A DNA stretch of 64,000 bases from Terribacillus saccharophilus (GCF_002272745.1 NZ_NPBD01000002.1:248001-312000), one strand, 5' to 3'. Counted from the stretch's first letter, positions 18,364-27,975 are shown. Numbers and translations: made by a program. The notes: generated by a model not told the origin, from the letters alone.

Positions 18364-20202
18364 ATGGCGATTCAATTGATGCCGGATGATTTAGCGAATA
18401 AGATTGCAGCAGGTGAAGTGGTCGAGCGACCGGCTTCGGTCGTCAAGGAACTGGTAGAAAACAGTATTGATGCCGGAAGTACAGTCATTAAGGTGGCGGT
18501 ACAGGAAGCAGGGCTGACCGAAATCAAAATTGTCGACAATGGTGATGGCATGGAGCCGGATGATGTGGAACGGGCATTTTACCGCCACGCTACAAGCAAG
18601 ATCCGTAATGAGCATGATTTGTTCCATGTCCGCACACTCGGATTTCGAGGGGAAGCATTAGCCAGTATTGCAGCGGTAAGCCAGTTGGAAATCAAGACGA
18701 GCACAGGCGAGAACGCTGGTGTGAAGCTTGTAATGGAAGGTGGTTCAATCAAAGAAAGAGGCAAATGCGATGCTCGTAAAGGAACCGAAATGACGGTGCG
18801 GCATTTATTCTTTAATACGCCGGCTCGGCTGAAATATATGAAAACGATTCATACCGAGCTTGGTCATGTATCAGAAGTGATTAACCGGCTTGCACTTGCT
18901 CACCCGGAAATACGTTTTGAACTGACTCATAATGACAAACCGATGTTCCAGTCATCTGGCCGAGGAGATATGCTTCAGATTGCTGCTCAGATTTACGGTA
19001 ATTCGGTAGCAAAGAAAATGGTCAAAGCATCACACGAAACATTGGATTACAAGCTGGAAGTATTTGCGGCCAAACCAGAAATAAATCGAGCTTCCCGCCA
19101 GTATGTATCGTTTATCGTCAATGGCAGGTACATTCGAAATCCTGTCTTGGCGAAAGCAGTCATGCAGGCATACCATACACTTCTGCCTATTGGTAGATTT
19201 CCGCTCGCCGTCATAACTATCGAGATGGATCCTGTCCTAGTGGACGTCAATGTGCATCCAGCTAAGCTGGAAGTTCGTTTCAGCAAAGAAAAGGAATTAT
19301 TTGATGCTGTAGAGCAGCTGGTCTCAAAAGCACTTCGCCAGCAGCGGCTCATTCCAGAAGCTGTCGCTCCTAAACAGAAGAAAATACAAGAAAAAAGTGA
19401 ACAGCAAAGCTTCACTTTCTTTGAAAGTAAACCAGCTAAAGAACTGGAAGCAGAACCAGAACAGGAACAATGGTTCTTTGACAAGGTGAAAGAAACAGTC
19501 CCTCCGATCATACAGGAGCAGCAGCGGGAGCCGGAACCTGAGATAGTCATTGATTCATCTCCTGATTTAGTACAAGAACCTGAGTATGCTTCAACCGAGA
19601 GTAAAAGCGAGCCGGAATATGCGGTGCCGGCAATGTATCCGATCGGTCAGCATCATGGCACTTATATTCTTGCTGAAAATGAAGAAGGTCTTTTTCTCAT
19701 CGATCAGCATGCTGCTCAGGAACGGATCAAATATGAGTATTACCGAGAAAAAATCGGAGAAGTGGAAAAGGAGCTGCAAGAGCTGCTCATTCCACTTACG
19801 TTTGATTTCACCCAGCAGGAATCATTGGTTGTCGAACAATATAAGACAGAGCTAGAGGCGGTTGGGTTGTTTTTTGAATCTTTTGGAGGCCATACGTATA
19901 TCGTACGTTCTCATCCGCAATGGTTCCCGAAAGGTTTCGAAGAGGAAATAATTCGGGAAATCGTCGAACAAGTGATGCAGGAAAGTAAAGTGGATATTCG
20001 AAAATTGCGGGAAGAAGCAGCTATCATGATGTCTTGCAAGCGATCTATTAAAGCGAACCATCATCTAAATTATGACGATATGTTTCATCTATTGGAAGAG
20101 CTCCGTACATCACAAGATCCGTTCACCTGTCCGCATGGGCGGCCGATTATTATCCGTTTTACTTCCTATGAACTGGAGAAACTTTTCAAACGAGTACAAT
20201 AG
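18364..20202 (+). CDS. mutL: DNA mismatch repair endonuclease MutL
   Basis: 612 residues. GHKL ATPase N-terminal domain ([15 protein letters not shown]), variable Glu/Pro/Gln-rich linker (~340-425), and C-terminal endonuclease domain with [12 protein letters not shown] (the DQHA(x)2E(x)4E metal site) and CPHGRP. The nicking type found in bacteria without MutH, which works with the sliding clamp. Ribosome site AAGGAGG. Last gene of mutSL. Confidence 0.97.
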   Translation: MAIQLMPDDLANKIAAGEVVERPASVVKELVENSIDAGSTVIKVAVQEAGLTEIKIVDNGDGMEPDDVERAFYRHATSKIRNEHDLFHVRTLGFRGEALASIAAVSQLEIKTSTGENAGVKLVMEGGSIKERGKCDARKGTEMTVRHLFFNTPARLKYMKTIHTELGHVSEVINRLALAHPEIRFELTHNDKPMFQSSGRGDMLQIAAQIYGNSVAKKMVKASHETLDYKLEVFAAKPEINRASRQYVSFIVNGRYIRNPVLAKAVMQAYHTLLPIGRFPLAVITIEMDPVLVDVNVHPAKLEVRFSKEKELFDAVEQLVSKALRQQRLIPEAVAPKQKKIQEKSEQQSFTFFESKPAKELEAEPEQEQWFFDKVKETVPPIIQEQQREPEPEIVIDSSPDLVQEPEYASTESKSEPEYAVPAMYPIGQHHGTYILAENEEGLFLIDQHAAQERIKYEYYREKIGEVEKELQELLIPLTFDFTQQESLVVEQYKTELEAVGLFFESFGGHTYIVRSHPQWFPKGFEEEIIREIVEQVMQESKVDIRKLREEAAIMMSCKRSIKANHHLNYDDMFHLLEELRTSQDPFTCPHGRPIIIRFTSYELEKLFKRVQ

Positions 20203-20225
20203 GCGCAGGCAACTGCGCCTTTTTT
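20201..20225 (+). terminator. Rho-independent terminator after mutL
   Basis: Stem AGGCGCAG / CTGCGCCT, loop GCAA, then TTTTT; it starts in the mutL stop codon. Confidence 0.92.
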
Positions 20226-20312
20226 GCTTGTCTAGGTGTACACCGCTCCGTCAGACTTGGAGCCTGCTTATACTATCCTGTAACCTAAAAATTGACAGGG
20301 AGGAGAATTCGT

Positions 20313-20936
20313 ATGGCGTTGTTCATCAAACCGACGACAGGCAGATTGACAAGCGGCTTTCGAGGAGCAAGATCGGATCATAATGGTGTTGACTGGGCCC
20401 AATCTGGTACAGTACGTATTGTTGCAGCAGCGGCAGGTACTATCAGCAGGTCATATGTATCTACATCATATGGAGAAGTTGTCTTTATTGTGCACCAGCT
20501 AAATGGTCAAACGTATGAAACGGTATACGCTCACATGCGGTCCAGATCCCGGCAAGTTCGTGTGGGTGATACTGTCAGACAGGGGCAATTCATCGGTTAT
20601 ATGGGCAGCACAGGTGATTCCACTGGTCAGCATCTGCATTTTGAATTGCACAAAGGCAGATGGAATGTTGAAAAATCCAATGCGGTCAACCCGCTCAATT
20701 ATATCGGTTCAACAGCAAGCAGTGCGCAGCAAACTGCGAGTGTCAGATACCCAGGAAGCTATATCCGTACAGGGTCCCGAGGAGAAAATGTTCGCCGCAT
20801 CCAACGGGCGCTGGGAGTAACAGCAGACGGAATATTTGGACCTAATACTAGGCAGGCAGTCATCAATTTTCAGCGAAACAACGGACTTGGTGTGGATGGC
20901 ATAGTCGGCCAGGCTACTTGGAATAAATTGTTCTGA
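20313..20936 (+). CDS. M23 peptidase with C-terminal peptidoglycan-binding domain
   Basis: 207 residues. N-terminal M23 (LytM-type) zinc endopeptidase with the HxxxD motif (HNGVDWA, about residues 28-34) and HLHFE (about 109-113); C-terminal PG_binding_1 domain (GENVRRIQRALGVTADGIFG). It would cleave peptidoglycan cross-bridges or stems. There is no signal peptide or membrane anchor: the protein begins MALFIKPTTGRLTSGFRG, straight into the catalytic domain, as in phage endolysins or enzymes released by lysis. GGGAGGAG precedes ATG 20313. It sits alone between mutL and a Dps-like gene, so phage origin or a mother-cell role in sporulation are both open. Confidence 0.85.
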   Translation: MALFIKPTTGRLTSGFRGARSDHNGVDWAQSGTVRIVAAAAGTISRSYVSTSYGEVVFIVHQLNGQTYETVYAHMRSRSRQVRVGDTVRQGQFIGYMGSTGDSTGQHLHFELHKGRWNVEKSNAVNPLNYIGSTASSAQQTASVRYPGSYIRTGSRGENVRRIQRALGVTADGIFGPNTRQAVINFQRNNGLGVDGIVGQATWNKLF

Positions 20937-20972
20937 TTTTGGGCATGCTGACAGCCAGAGGAGGCGTTAGTC

Positions 20973-21428
20973 ATGCAGAATCAGCATCTTGTAGACTTTC
21001 TTAACCAGCAGATAGCCAATGTGAGTGTACTTCACGTGAAACTGCAGCGTTACCATTGGTATGCAAAAGGTCCGTACGGTTATGTAATTGAGCAATATAC
21101 CGAGGATTTGCACGAACAGCTGGATGATATAAAGAAATGCTTAGGTAAGCGAGTGCTTGCCATCGGCGGCAGACCAATTGCGGTTATGAGCAAATTCCTG
21201 CAGGAAGCTACTATAAAGGAAGCTCAGGCCGATGATGAAGATTATGAGGTAGTCAAGACAATGCGTCATGATTATAGCCAGCTGGCACAAGAGATCAAAA
21301 TCACAGGCATACCGCTTGCGAAAAGGCAGGAAGATGATGCGACTGCTGGATTGCTTGTTAATATACTTGGCAAGCTGGAATACGAGGCGATCCGCTTGTC
21401 GAAATATCTAATTGATGCCGATCGATAA
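20973..21428 (+). CDS. Dps/ferritin-like protein with altered ferroxidase site
   Basis: 151 residues. The N-terminal half aligns without gaps to Dps proteins (NQQIANVSVLHVKLQRYHWY, then LAIGGRP). Canonical Dps iron ligands as numbered in Listeria innocua Dps are His31, His43, Asp47, Asp58 and Glu62; here the equivalents are His28, Glu40, Glu44, Lys55 and Lys59. The key Asp and Glu are thus lysines, so normal ferroxidase chemistry is unlikely. It may act as a structural or DNA-binding paralog. Start ATG 20973 follows GAGGAGG; a terminator follows. Confidence 0.8.
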   Translation: MQNQHLVDFLNQQIANVSVLHVKLQRYHWYAKGPYGYVIEQYTEDLHEQLDDIKKCLGKRVLAIGGRPIAVMSKFLQEATIKEAQADDEDYEVVKTMRHDYSQLAQEIKITGIPLAKRQEDDATAGLLVNILGKLEYEAIRLSKYLIDADR

Positions 21429-21454
21429 GCTGTGCGTAGCGCGCACGGCTTTTC
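21428..21454 (+). terminator. Rho-independent terminator after the Dps-like gene
   Basis: Stem AGCTGTGCG / CGCACGGCT with one wobble, loop TAGCG, followed by TTTTCG. Confidence 0.8.
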
Positions 21455-21513
21455 GTTTATCTTTCTTAGCAGTGTTATGCTAAACTAATGACATGTTAAA
21501 GAAGGAGAATGAC

Positions 21514-22443
21514 ATGGACAAGCAGAAAGTAATCGTCATTGTCGGACCTACAGGTGTCGGCAAGACACAGCTGAGTATCGAGATTGCCAAGAGATATGGC
21601 GGAGAAGTGATCAGCGGCGATTCCATGCAGATTTACAGAAGCATGGATATTGGAACGGCAAAAGTAACCAAAGAAGAACAGCAAGGAATTCCGCACCATT
21701 TGATCGATATTCGTGATCCGGATGAGAATTATTCAGCTGCTGATTTTCAAATCGATGTAGAGGCTTGTGTTCAAGATATTGCAAGCCGAGGAAAACTGCC
21801 TATCATTGCAGGCGGGACCGGCTTATACATACAGGCAGCCCTTTATGCTTATGATTTTTCAGAAGCGAAACGAGACGACAGCTATCAGCAGAAACTGGAG
21901 CAGGAGGCCCAAACCCATGGCCCAGTGCATTTGCACAAACAACTGCAGGCAGTCGATCCAGTACAGGCAGAGCGCATCCATCCTAATAATGTCCGCCGCG
22001 TCATCCGTGCGTTGGAAATATTCCATCGTACTGGGAAAAGAATGAGTGATCACGAAGAAACAGAGCCAGATGCTCGTTATGATGCAACAATGATAGGTTT
22101 AGATATGGACCGTGACCTTCTTTATGAGCAGATAAATCTACGGGTTGATAAAATGCTTGCAGAAGGCTTGCTGGAAGAAGTCAAACGTCTGGTAGAAAGC
22201 GGGATTCAAGATACCCAATCTATGCGGGCAATCGGGTATAAGGAGTTTATCCCTTATCTGGAAGGGAAAATGGACTGGGAAGATACGGTTGACCAGTTGA
22301 AGCAGAACAGCAGGCGATATGCCAAGCGGCAATATACCTGGTTTCGCAATAGGATGCGTGTGGACTGGTATACAGTTACTCCTGCGACAAAAAATGAAAA
22401 ATTTAGAATTATTTTAGAAGAACTTGCAGGAAAGCTGGAATAA
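21514..22443 (+). CDS. miaA: tRNA dimethylallyltransferase MiaA
   Basis: 309 residues. Transfers dimethylallyl to A37 of tRNAs reading UNN codons, making the substrate of MiaB. P-loop GPTGVGKTQ (about 10-18), SGDSMQIYRSMDIGTAK, and the C-terminal KQNSRRYAKRQYTWFRN tRNA-binding helix. ATG 21514 follows GAAGGAG; the in-frame ATG 21493 lies before the ribosome site. Forty bases upstream of hfq, probably one operon. Confidence 0.96.
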   Translation: MDKQKVIVIVGPTGVGKTQLSIEIAKRYGGEVISGDSMQIYRSMDIGTAKVTKEEQQGIPHHLIDIRDPDENYSAADFQIDVEACVQDIASRGKLPIIAGGTGLYIQAALYAYDFSEAKRDDSYQQKLEQEAQTHGPVHLHKQLQAVDPVQAERIHPNNVRRVIRALEIFHRTGKRMSDHEETEPDARYDATMIGLDMDRDLLYEQINLRVDKMLAEGLLEEVKRLVESGIQDTQSMRAIGYKEFIPYLEGKMDWEDTVDQLKQNSRRYAKRQYTWFRNRMRVDWYTVTPATKNEKFRIILEELAGKLE

Positions 22444-22484
22444 AGGTAGAAATAGGAACCGTATAGAAATTAGGAGGGGAATAG

Positions 22485-22718
22485 ATGTCTCAATCTGTTA
22501 ATATTCAAGACCAATATCTGAATCAGCTACGCAAAGAACGTATGCAAGTCACTGTCTTCCTGACGAATGGCTTCCAAATCCGTGGAACGGTGAAGGCTTT
22601 TGACAATTTCACTGTATTGTTCGAAACGGAAGGTAGACAGCAATTAATCTTCAAACATGCGATTTCCACATTCTCCCCAGTGAAGAATGTATCGCTGGAT
22701 TATAAAGAACAGAGCTAA
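22485..22718 (+). CDS. hfq: RNA chaperone Hfq
   Basis: 77 residues. Sm1 ([20 protein letters not shown]) and Sm2 (IFKHAISTF) motifs are both present, with the KHA Sm2 signature typical of Hfq. Forms a hexamer that binds U-rich sRNA ends. TAGGAGGGG precedes ATG. The miaA-hfq pair is conserved across bacteria. Confidence 0.96.
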   Translation: MSQSVNIQDQYLNQLRKERMQVTVFLTNGFQIRGTVKAFDNFTVLFETEGRQQLIFKHAISTFSPVKNVSLDYKEQS

Positions 22719-22725
22719 ATCGGAG

Positions 22726-22754
22726 CGAGCGCCATATGGCGCTCGTTTTGTTTT
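22726..22754 (+). terminator. Rho-independent terminator after hfq
   Basis: Stem CGAGCGCC / GGCGCTCG, loop ATAT, then TTTTGTTTTG. Confidence 0.9.
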
Positions 22755-22860
22755 GTGGTTGTAAAGCGCGTGGTTGCTGAATAAAGTAGAAAAAGACCAT
22801 TGGGCATTTGTCACGGCCTACCCGTCTTGAGCGTAGACTACAGCAGTGAGGGGTGATCAT

Positions 22861-23781
22861 GTGGAAGCTCAAGTTACGAATGCAAAAGGGAAAATCAATA
22901 TCGTCCTGAAAAACAGACAGCAGGAGACGGAACAGCTGCAAAGTGGAACTGTCAAGCGCGATATCGATCCATTCCGTCATATCGACCAGGAATTCTCCGC
23001 CTTCATCGGAATGGAAAAGCTCAAGAAAACAATCAAAGAAATTTATGCAAATGTCCATATCAGCGGGAAAAGGGAAGCAGCAGGGTTAAAACAAGAAAAG
23101 CAAGTGCTGCATATGCTGTTTGAAGGCAATCCCGGTACTGGAAAAACAACGGTAGCCCGCAAGCTTGCATCCGTCTTCCACGACATGAACGTGTTGGATA
23201 AAGGTCATTTTATCGAAGCGGAAAGAGCAGATTTAGTTGGAGAATATATCGGGCATACTGCTCAGAAGACGCGGGCGCTCGTCCAGCGTGCCATGGGTGG
23301 GATCTTATTCATAGATGAGGCTTACTCGTTGGCTCGGGGCGGAGAAAAGGACTTCGGCAAAGAAGCAATTGATACACTTGTTAAACATATGGAAGACGCC
23401 TCTAACCGTTTCATACTTATCCTTGCCGGCTACCCCAGGGAAATGGGGCATTTCATGAGCTTGAATCCAGGGTTGCGTTCACGGTTTCCTATCCAACTCG
23501 AATTTCCTGATTATAAATCTGAACAGCTGATGGATATCGCAAAAGGAATGTTTGCAGAAAAAGAGTACCAACTGACTAAGGAAGCAGAATGGAAGCTTAA
23601 AGAAATTATTGTACAGCAGAAAGCAAAACGGACAGCGGACTTTTCAAACGCCCGCTTTGTACGGAATGTCATTGAAAAGGCCATTCGGATGCAAGCGGTT
23701 CGGCTCGTGCGCCATGATCACCATCTGTCGACCGAAGAACTGATGAAAGTGACTGTCGCTGATTTAAATCAAGAAGAATGA
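22861..23781 (+). CDS. spoVK: Stage V sporulation protein K, AAA ATPase
   Basis: 306 residues, CbxX/CfqX-type AAA protein. Walker A GNPGTGKTT (about residues 88-96), Walker B ILFIDEAYSL, sensor and second-region motifs in NPGLRSRFPIQLEF. Needed for late spore maturation in B. subtilis, and upstream of hflX there as here. Start GTG 22861 follows GAGGGGTGA; an in-frame GTG 22846 precedes that ribosome site. A related but duplicated AAA gene occurs at 55.4 kb. Confidence 0.92.
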   Translation: MEAQVTNAKGKINIVLKNRQQETEQLQSGTVKRDIDPFRHIDQEFSAFIGMEKLKKTIKEIYANVHISGKREAAGLKQEKQVLHMLFEGNPGTGKTTVARKLASVFHDMNVLDKGHFIEAERADLVGEYIGHTAQKTRALVQRAMGGILFIDEAYSLARGGEKDFGKEAIDTLVKHMEDASNRFILILAGYPREMGHFMSLNPGLRSRFPIQLEFPDYKSEQLMDIAKGMFAEKEYQLTKEAEWKLKEIIVQQKAKRTADFSNARFVRNVIEKAIRMQAVRLVRHDHHLSTEELMKVTVADLNQEE

Positions 23782-23795
23782 CAGTGTGTATTAAT

Positions 23796-23833
23796 AGCTC
23801 AAGTGTGTGTAAAGCGCGCGTTTGAGCTTTTTT
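23796..23833 (+). terminator. Rho-independent terminator after spoVK
   Basis: 14-bp stem with several G-U pairs (AGCTCAAGTGTGTG / CGCGCGTTTGAGCT), loop TAAAG, then TTTTTT. Confidence 0.85.
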
Positions 23834-23872
23834 CTTTTGCCATGAACACCCATGATAACGTTATATACGGTA

Positions 23873-23902
23873 TGCATAGCTGTAACTTGCTAGGGCACTA
23901 TA
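23873..23902 (+). promoter_or_regulatory. Sigma-G-type promoter of the gerA-like operon
   Basis: -35 TGCATA at 23873-23878, 17-base spacer, -10 CACTATA at 23896-23902 (6 of 7 against CATAMTA). Germinant receptor operons are forespore-expressed from sigma-G promoters in Bacillus, which fits. Confidence 0.6.
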
Positions 23903-23922
23903 CTTAGTAAGGAGTGCAAATC

Positions 23923-25560
23923 ATGGGAAATATACTGGAATTTCTTATCCGAACGGATGTGTGGATGGGGACTATCGTAGTTGTTCTTGTACCAGTCGGA
24001 TTCACAGTGCTAAGCAACAAGTTGAAAGAGCTTCGTAAAAAGACACATAAACGAAAAGAGCAGCACTTCATTCAAAATTTTACATTATCACCAAAGATAT
24101 CAGCAAATGTAGAACAAATTAAAGCGATTGTTGGGGACAGCTCTGATATCATTTTTCGTCAATTCAAGCTAGGGATGGATAATCGCAGCTGCAGTATTGT
24201 GTATATTGATGGGTTGGTTGATCAGCATTTGTTGCAACAGTCCATTCTTCACCCTCTCCTAAATACGAAACAAGTAAAATCAGGTTTGAACTTTTTCAAA
24301 ACAGAAAGCATAAAGGATTTTCTGATGCTCCACACGATTGAGGTCAGTGATGTGAAAGTAGTGAAAGAAACAGATAAGATGGTTCGACAGCTTCTTTCTG
24401 GTTCTGTACTGCTTTTAGTTGACGGATTGGCTGAAGTTTTCGTCCTTAGCGTGAAAAAATGGATCTTACGCGGTATGGAAGAACCAATTACTGAAACGCT
24501 TGTAAGGGGTCCGAGGATGGGTTTCATTGAAAATCTTCGTGATAATACTGCTATGCTGCGCAGAATGACTACCGATCCGAATTTGACCTTTACAGATTTT
24601 GAAGTGGGAGAGAGAACGAAAAGGCAGCTGACGGTTACTTATTTGAAGGATATCGCTAACGAAAAGCTATTAGAGGAAGTAAAAGAGCGGATTAATAATT
24701 TAGATATAGATCATGCAGCTGAAACAGGTTATATTGAACAGCTGATCGAGGATGATTATTTGTCCATTTTTCCACAAGTACAATCAACAGAGAGGCCAGA
24801 TCGCGTGATGGCGGCAATTTTGGAAGGAAGAATTGCCATATTGCTCGACGGCACTCCATATGCACTCATTGTGCCGACTACGTTCTCAATGATGCTCCAG
24901 TCACCGGAGGATTATTACGAGCGCTGGATTCCAATGTCGCTTATAAGAATGCTTCGCTATGTTGCAGCTTTTCTAAGTGTTTTCCTGCCATCTTTTTATA
25001 TAGCATTCGTGTCGTTTCATCAAGGTTTGATACCTACAGACTTAGCGCTGGCAATAGCTGGGACGAGGATCGGGGTTCCGTTTCCGACAATTATAGAGGC
25101 TCTTCTAATGGAAGTATCGATTGAACTGTTGAGGGAAGCAGGTCTCAGACTTCCGAGGCCTGTAGGACAGACAGTCGGCTTGGTTGGCGCCCTGATCATC
25201 GGGGAAGCTGCTGTTCAGGCCGGGCTAGTCAGTCCGATTATGGTCATAGTTGTAGCAGCGACAGCAATCGCTTCTTTCGTCTCTCCACAGTATGGTGCGG
25301 GTATTGCGCTAAGAGTACTCCGTTTCCTTGCCATGTTTTCCGCTGCTTTCCTGGGTTTATACGGAATCAGTTTATTCTTCTTGGCTATTTGTGTCCATAC
25401 GGTTAAGCTGAGGAGTTTCGGTGTGCCGTATATAACGCCGGGCACACTTTACAGCAAAGATGACTGGAAGGACTTTTTCCTTCGCATGCCTTTATTTACG
25501 ATGAGAAAGCGACCGACTGAATATTTTCCAAAGGATCAAGTTAGAAGAAAGAAATACTAG
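23923..25560 (+). CDS. Spore germination protein, GerA family A-subunit
   Basis: 545 residues. GerA/SpoVAF family: large N-terminal soluble domain (~residues 30-310), several C-terminal transmembrane helices from about residue 340, and a positively charged tail. It is the A subunit of an inner-spore-membrane germinant receptor. GTG 23914 in frame lies before the ribosome site, so ATG 23923 (after AAGGAG) was chosen. First gene of a three-gene operon inserted between spoVK and hflX; ligand specificity cannot be read. Confidence 0.92.
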   Translation: MGNILEFLIRTDVWMGTIVVVLVPVGFTVLSNKLKELRKKTHKRKEQHFIQNFTLSPKISANVEQIKAIVGDSSDIIFRQFKLGMDNRSCSIVYIDGLVDQHLLQQSILHPLLNTKQVKSGLNFFKTESIKDFLMLHTIEVSDVKVVKETDKMVRQLLSGSVLLLVDGLAEVFVLSVKKWILRGMEEPITETLVRGPRMGFIENLRDNTAMLRRMTTDPNLTFTDFEVGERTKRQLTVTYLKDIANEKLLEEVKERINNLDIDHAAETGYIEQLIEDDYLSIFPQVQSTERPDRVMAAILEGRIAILLDGTPYALIVPTTFSMMLQSPEDYYERWIPMSLIRMLRYVAAFLSVFLPSFYIAFVSFHQGLIPTDLALAIAGTRIGVPFPTIIEALLMEVSIELLREAGLRLPRPVGQTVGLVGALIIGEAAVQAGLVSPIMVIVVAATAIASFVSPQYGAGIALRVLRFLAMFSAAFLGLYGISLFFLAICVHTVKLRSFGVPYITPGTLYSKDDWKDFFLRMPLFTMRKRPTEYFPKDQVRRKKY

Positions 25561-25572
25561 GAGCTGCAGCAC

Positions 25573-26685
25573 ATGAAGATGGGGACAACTCGAATCACAA
25601 CAATGCAAATGATAACATTGCTTTCCTCAACATTGATTGCTGTAGGTATCTTCACACTGCCTAGAACGCTGGCGATTGAAGTGGGAACGCCGGATTTGTG
25701 GATATGTATTCTAATAGGCGGTATCTGCGGTTATCTATCCTCTCTTATCATAGTATCTTTAAGTCTTCGCTTTAACCGGCTTACTTTTTTTGAATTTAAT
25801 AAGCTGATTGTAGGTAAATGGGTAGGGACAATACTTAGCGTTTGTTTTATTGGATATGCCCTTTTGATCGGTTCATTTGAAATTCGTTCTATGGGTGAAT
25901 TGACCCAGTTTTATTTGCTGGAAGAGACGCCAATTAGTGTCATTCTTATTAGTATGTACTGGGTCGCAATGTATTTGTTGGTAGGCGGCATCAATCCGAT
26001 AGCTCGGCTGATTGAGCTGCTGACACCTATTTGTATAATTATTTTTATACTGGTGTTTGCTCTTGGATTCAAAGTGTTTGAATTCAATAACTTGCGGCCA
26101 GTGCTCGGATTAGGTGCAGCACCTGTCTTGAAAGGTCTAACACCCACATTCCTTACTTTCAGCGGATTGGAGTTCCTGCTCGTATTCATTGCCATGATGC
26201 AGAATCCTAAAGATGCTAAAAAAGTTGCCTTTTTCGGATTAGCCATACCAGTTTCCATTTATTTGTTCGCAGTAGTAGTCATTACTGGAGGGTTATCAGT
26301 AGAAAGGATGAAGCATCAAAAATGGCCGACATTTGCCCTCATACAAGAGTACGAATATGAAGGTATTTTGTTTGAACGTTTTGAATCACTATTTTTAGTC
26401 GTTTGGCTGATTCAGATGTTTACGACATTTGTTGTCTGTCAGTACGTGGCTGCAAAAGGAGTCTCTACGCTGACGCGTATTTCGTATAAAAAAGCGAACT
26501 ATATACTTTTGGCTGCGGTTTACATCATTTGTTTAGTCCCTAAGGATTTGAATGAGTTAGAAAAAATGGGAACAATTATTGGCTGGACTAGCTTTGTCTT
26601 TTCTTTCATTGTGCCTGGGTTACTTCTGTTGATTGCGCTTGTAAGGAGGCTGAAGCAGGATGGCGAAACAAAAGATGAAACGTAA
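25573..26685 (+). CDS. Spore germination protein, GerB family permease-like subunit
   Basis: 370 residues with about ten hydrophobic helices; APC-superfamily GerAB type, the germinant-sensing subunit of the receptor. N-terminal ITTMQMITLLSSTLIAVGIF region is family-typical. Starts 12 bases after the A subunit behind AGGAG, and its 3' end overlaps the C subunit by 26 bases. Confidence 0.92.
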   Translation: MKMGTTRITTMQMITLLSSTLIAVGIFTLPRTLAIEVGTPDLWICILIGGICGYLSSLIIVSLSLRFNRLTFFEFNKLIVGKWVGTILSVCFIGYALLIGSFEIRSMGELTQFYLLEETPISVILISMYWVAMYLLVGGINPIARLIELLTPICIIIFILVFALGFKVFEFNNLRPVLGLGAAPVLKGLTPTFLTFSGLEFLLVFIAMMQNPKDAKKVAFFGLAIPVSIYLFAVVVITGGLSVERMKHQKWPTFALIQEYEYEGILFERFESLFLVVWLIQMFTTFVVCQYVAAKGVSTLTRISYKKANYILLAAVYIICLVPKDLNELEKMGTIIGWTSFVFSFIVPGLLLLIALVRRLKQDGETKDET

Positions 26686-27805
26686 CATTTTTGCAGGCCT
26701 TATAGTGCTGCTTTTCCTCTCTGGCTGCTGGGACAGTTCAGATATTGAAGATATGTCCTTTGTTATTGGCTTTGGATTCGATAGCAGTGAGAATGAAGAA
26801 ACTCCTATTAAGCATACGACGCAGATTGCTGTTACAAAGAAAAAGGGGGAGCAAGCAGGGGCTCAACAGGGGAAAATGTATCAAGACATTACCTTGGAAG
26901 GAAATTCCCTGCATGATATCCTGCGCAGTATATCCCTGCAGCTGCCATATCCAGTTTATACGGATCATCTGGCATCTATCGTAATCAATCAAGAAACGGC
27001 AGAGAGATACGATCTTTCTATTTTGCTAGACCAAATCTTACGTGATAATGTGACGCGTCTAAGCCCAGTTGTGGTGCTAAGCAAGCAGCAAGCAAGCGAC
27101 GTATTGGGTACGAATATAGAAGGGGAGATCCCAAGCAGCTACATCGGCAACATCTTTGACAATGAAACATCCACTATGAAAATGCTCCCGCCAGTGCGAG
27201 TCGGCGATATTGCTGCTAATATATCCTCACATGTCAGTTTTGTATTGCCGAATGTAACTAAGGAGAAAAATACTATTTTAGTGCACGGTGCAGGTGTCAT
27301 AAGTGGAAAAAATAATAAACTCGTCGGTTATTTGACAGATGACGAGGTCCAAGGAATTAATTGGGTAACCGGAAAAGGGAAGGGTGGCTTGCTTAATTTC
27401 AAGGATGAAAAAGATAATACGATCATCTATGAAGTGCAGCATTATAAAACAAAGGTAGAGCCACTATACAAGGATGGCAGACTGGCATTTCGTGTGAAAG
27501 TAACGTCGCAGGGCTGGATATCTGAGGACTGGTCACAGTCATCTAATAATTTATCCGAACGCTATGTACAGAAGCTGGAGCATTTGGCTGAAAAAAAGGT
27601 TGTTAAGTTAATGGAAGACACGATGAAGAAGCTGCAAAATGAATATCAATCAGACGTTATTGAGTTTCATGACAGTTTCAGGATAAGTTATCCAAGGGAT
27701 TATCAAGAGATGAAAAAAGATTGGGATAAGTATTTTGCAGATGCAGATGTGACGTATGATGCAAAGATAAAGATAATCAATACAGGAGATATGGTGAAGG
27801 ATTGA
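26660..27805 (+). CDS. Spore germination lipoprotein, GerC family
   Basis: 381 residues. Signal peptide with lipobox LSGC (Cys at about residue 22) followed by the WD motif typical of GerAC-type lipoproteins (CWDSSDIEDM). Three-domain Ger(x)C protein expected on the outer face of the inner spore membrane. Ribosome site GGAGG lies inside the end of the permease gene. Completes a canonical A-B-C receptor operon. Confidence 0.93.
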   Translation: MAKQKMKRNIFAGLIVLLFLSGCWDSSDIEDMSFVIGFGFDSSENEETPIKHTTQIAVTKKKGEQAGAQQGKMYQDITLEGNSLHDILRSISLQLPYPVYTDHLASIVINQETAERYDLSILLDQILRDNVTRLSPVVVLSKQQASDVLGTNIEGEIPSSYIGNIFDNETSTMKMLPPVRVGDIAANISSHVSFVLPNVTKEKNTILVHGAGVISGKNNKLVGYLTDDEVQGINWVTGKGKGGLLNFKDEKDNTIIYEVQHYKTKVEPLYKDGRLAFRVKVTSQGWISEDWSQSSNNLSERYVQKLEHLAEKKVVKLMEDTMKKLQNEYQSDVIEFHDSFRISYPRDYQEMKKDWDKYFADADVTYDAKIKIINTGDMVKD

Positions 27806-27842
27806 ACGGAAGACTGTATTTAGAAATGAAAGAGTATGTCAA

Positions 27843-27884
27843 GGTGCCAGTCAGACTGAGTAACTCATGATGCTAACTGACACC
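27843..27884. repeat. Palindromic intergenic element after the ger operon
   Basis: GGTGCCAGT at 27843-27851 pairs with ACTGACACC at 27876-27884 (one mismatch), and the loop contains the nested inverted repeat TGAGTAACTCA. The arms resemble the small GGTG-CAGT/ACTG-CACC palindromes common between genes in Bacillaceae. No second full copy is seen in the window. Confidence 0.45.
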
Positions 27885-27904
27885 GCATCTAACTAGATGA
27901 TTTT

Positions 27905-27932
27905 AGCTTTCGCAGAAATGCGAAGGCTTTTT
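27905..27932 (+). terminator. Rho-independent terminator before hflX
   Basis: Stem AGCTTTCGCA / TGCGAAGGCT (one wobble), loop GAAA, then TTTTT. Ends the ger operon transcript. Confidence 0.88.
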
Positions 27933-27975
27933 CCTTGTCTGATAGGGTATAATGACATATAGAAAGGGTGACAGC

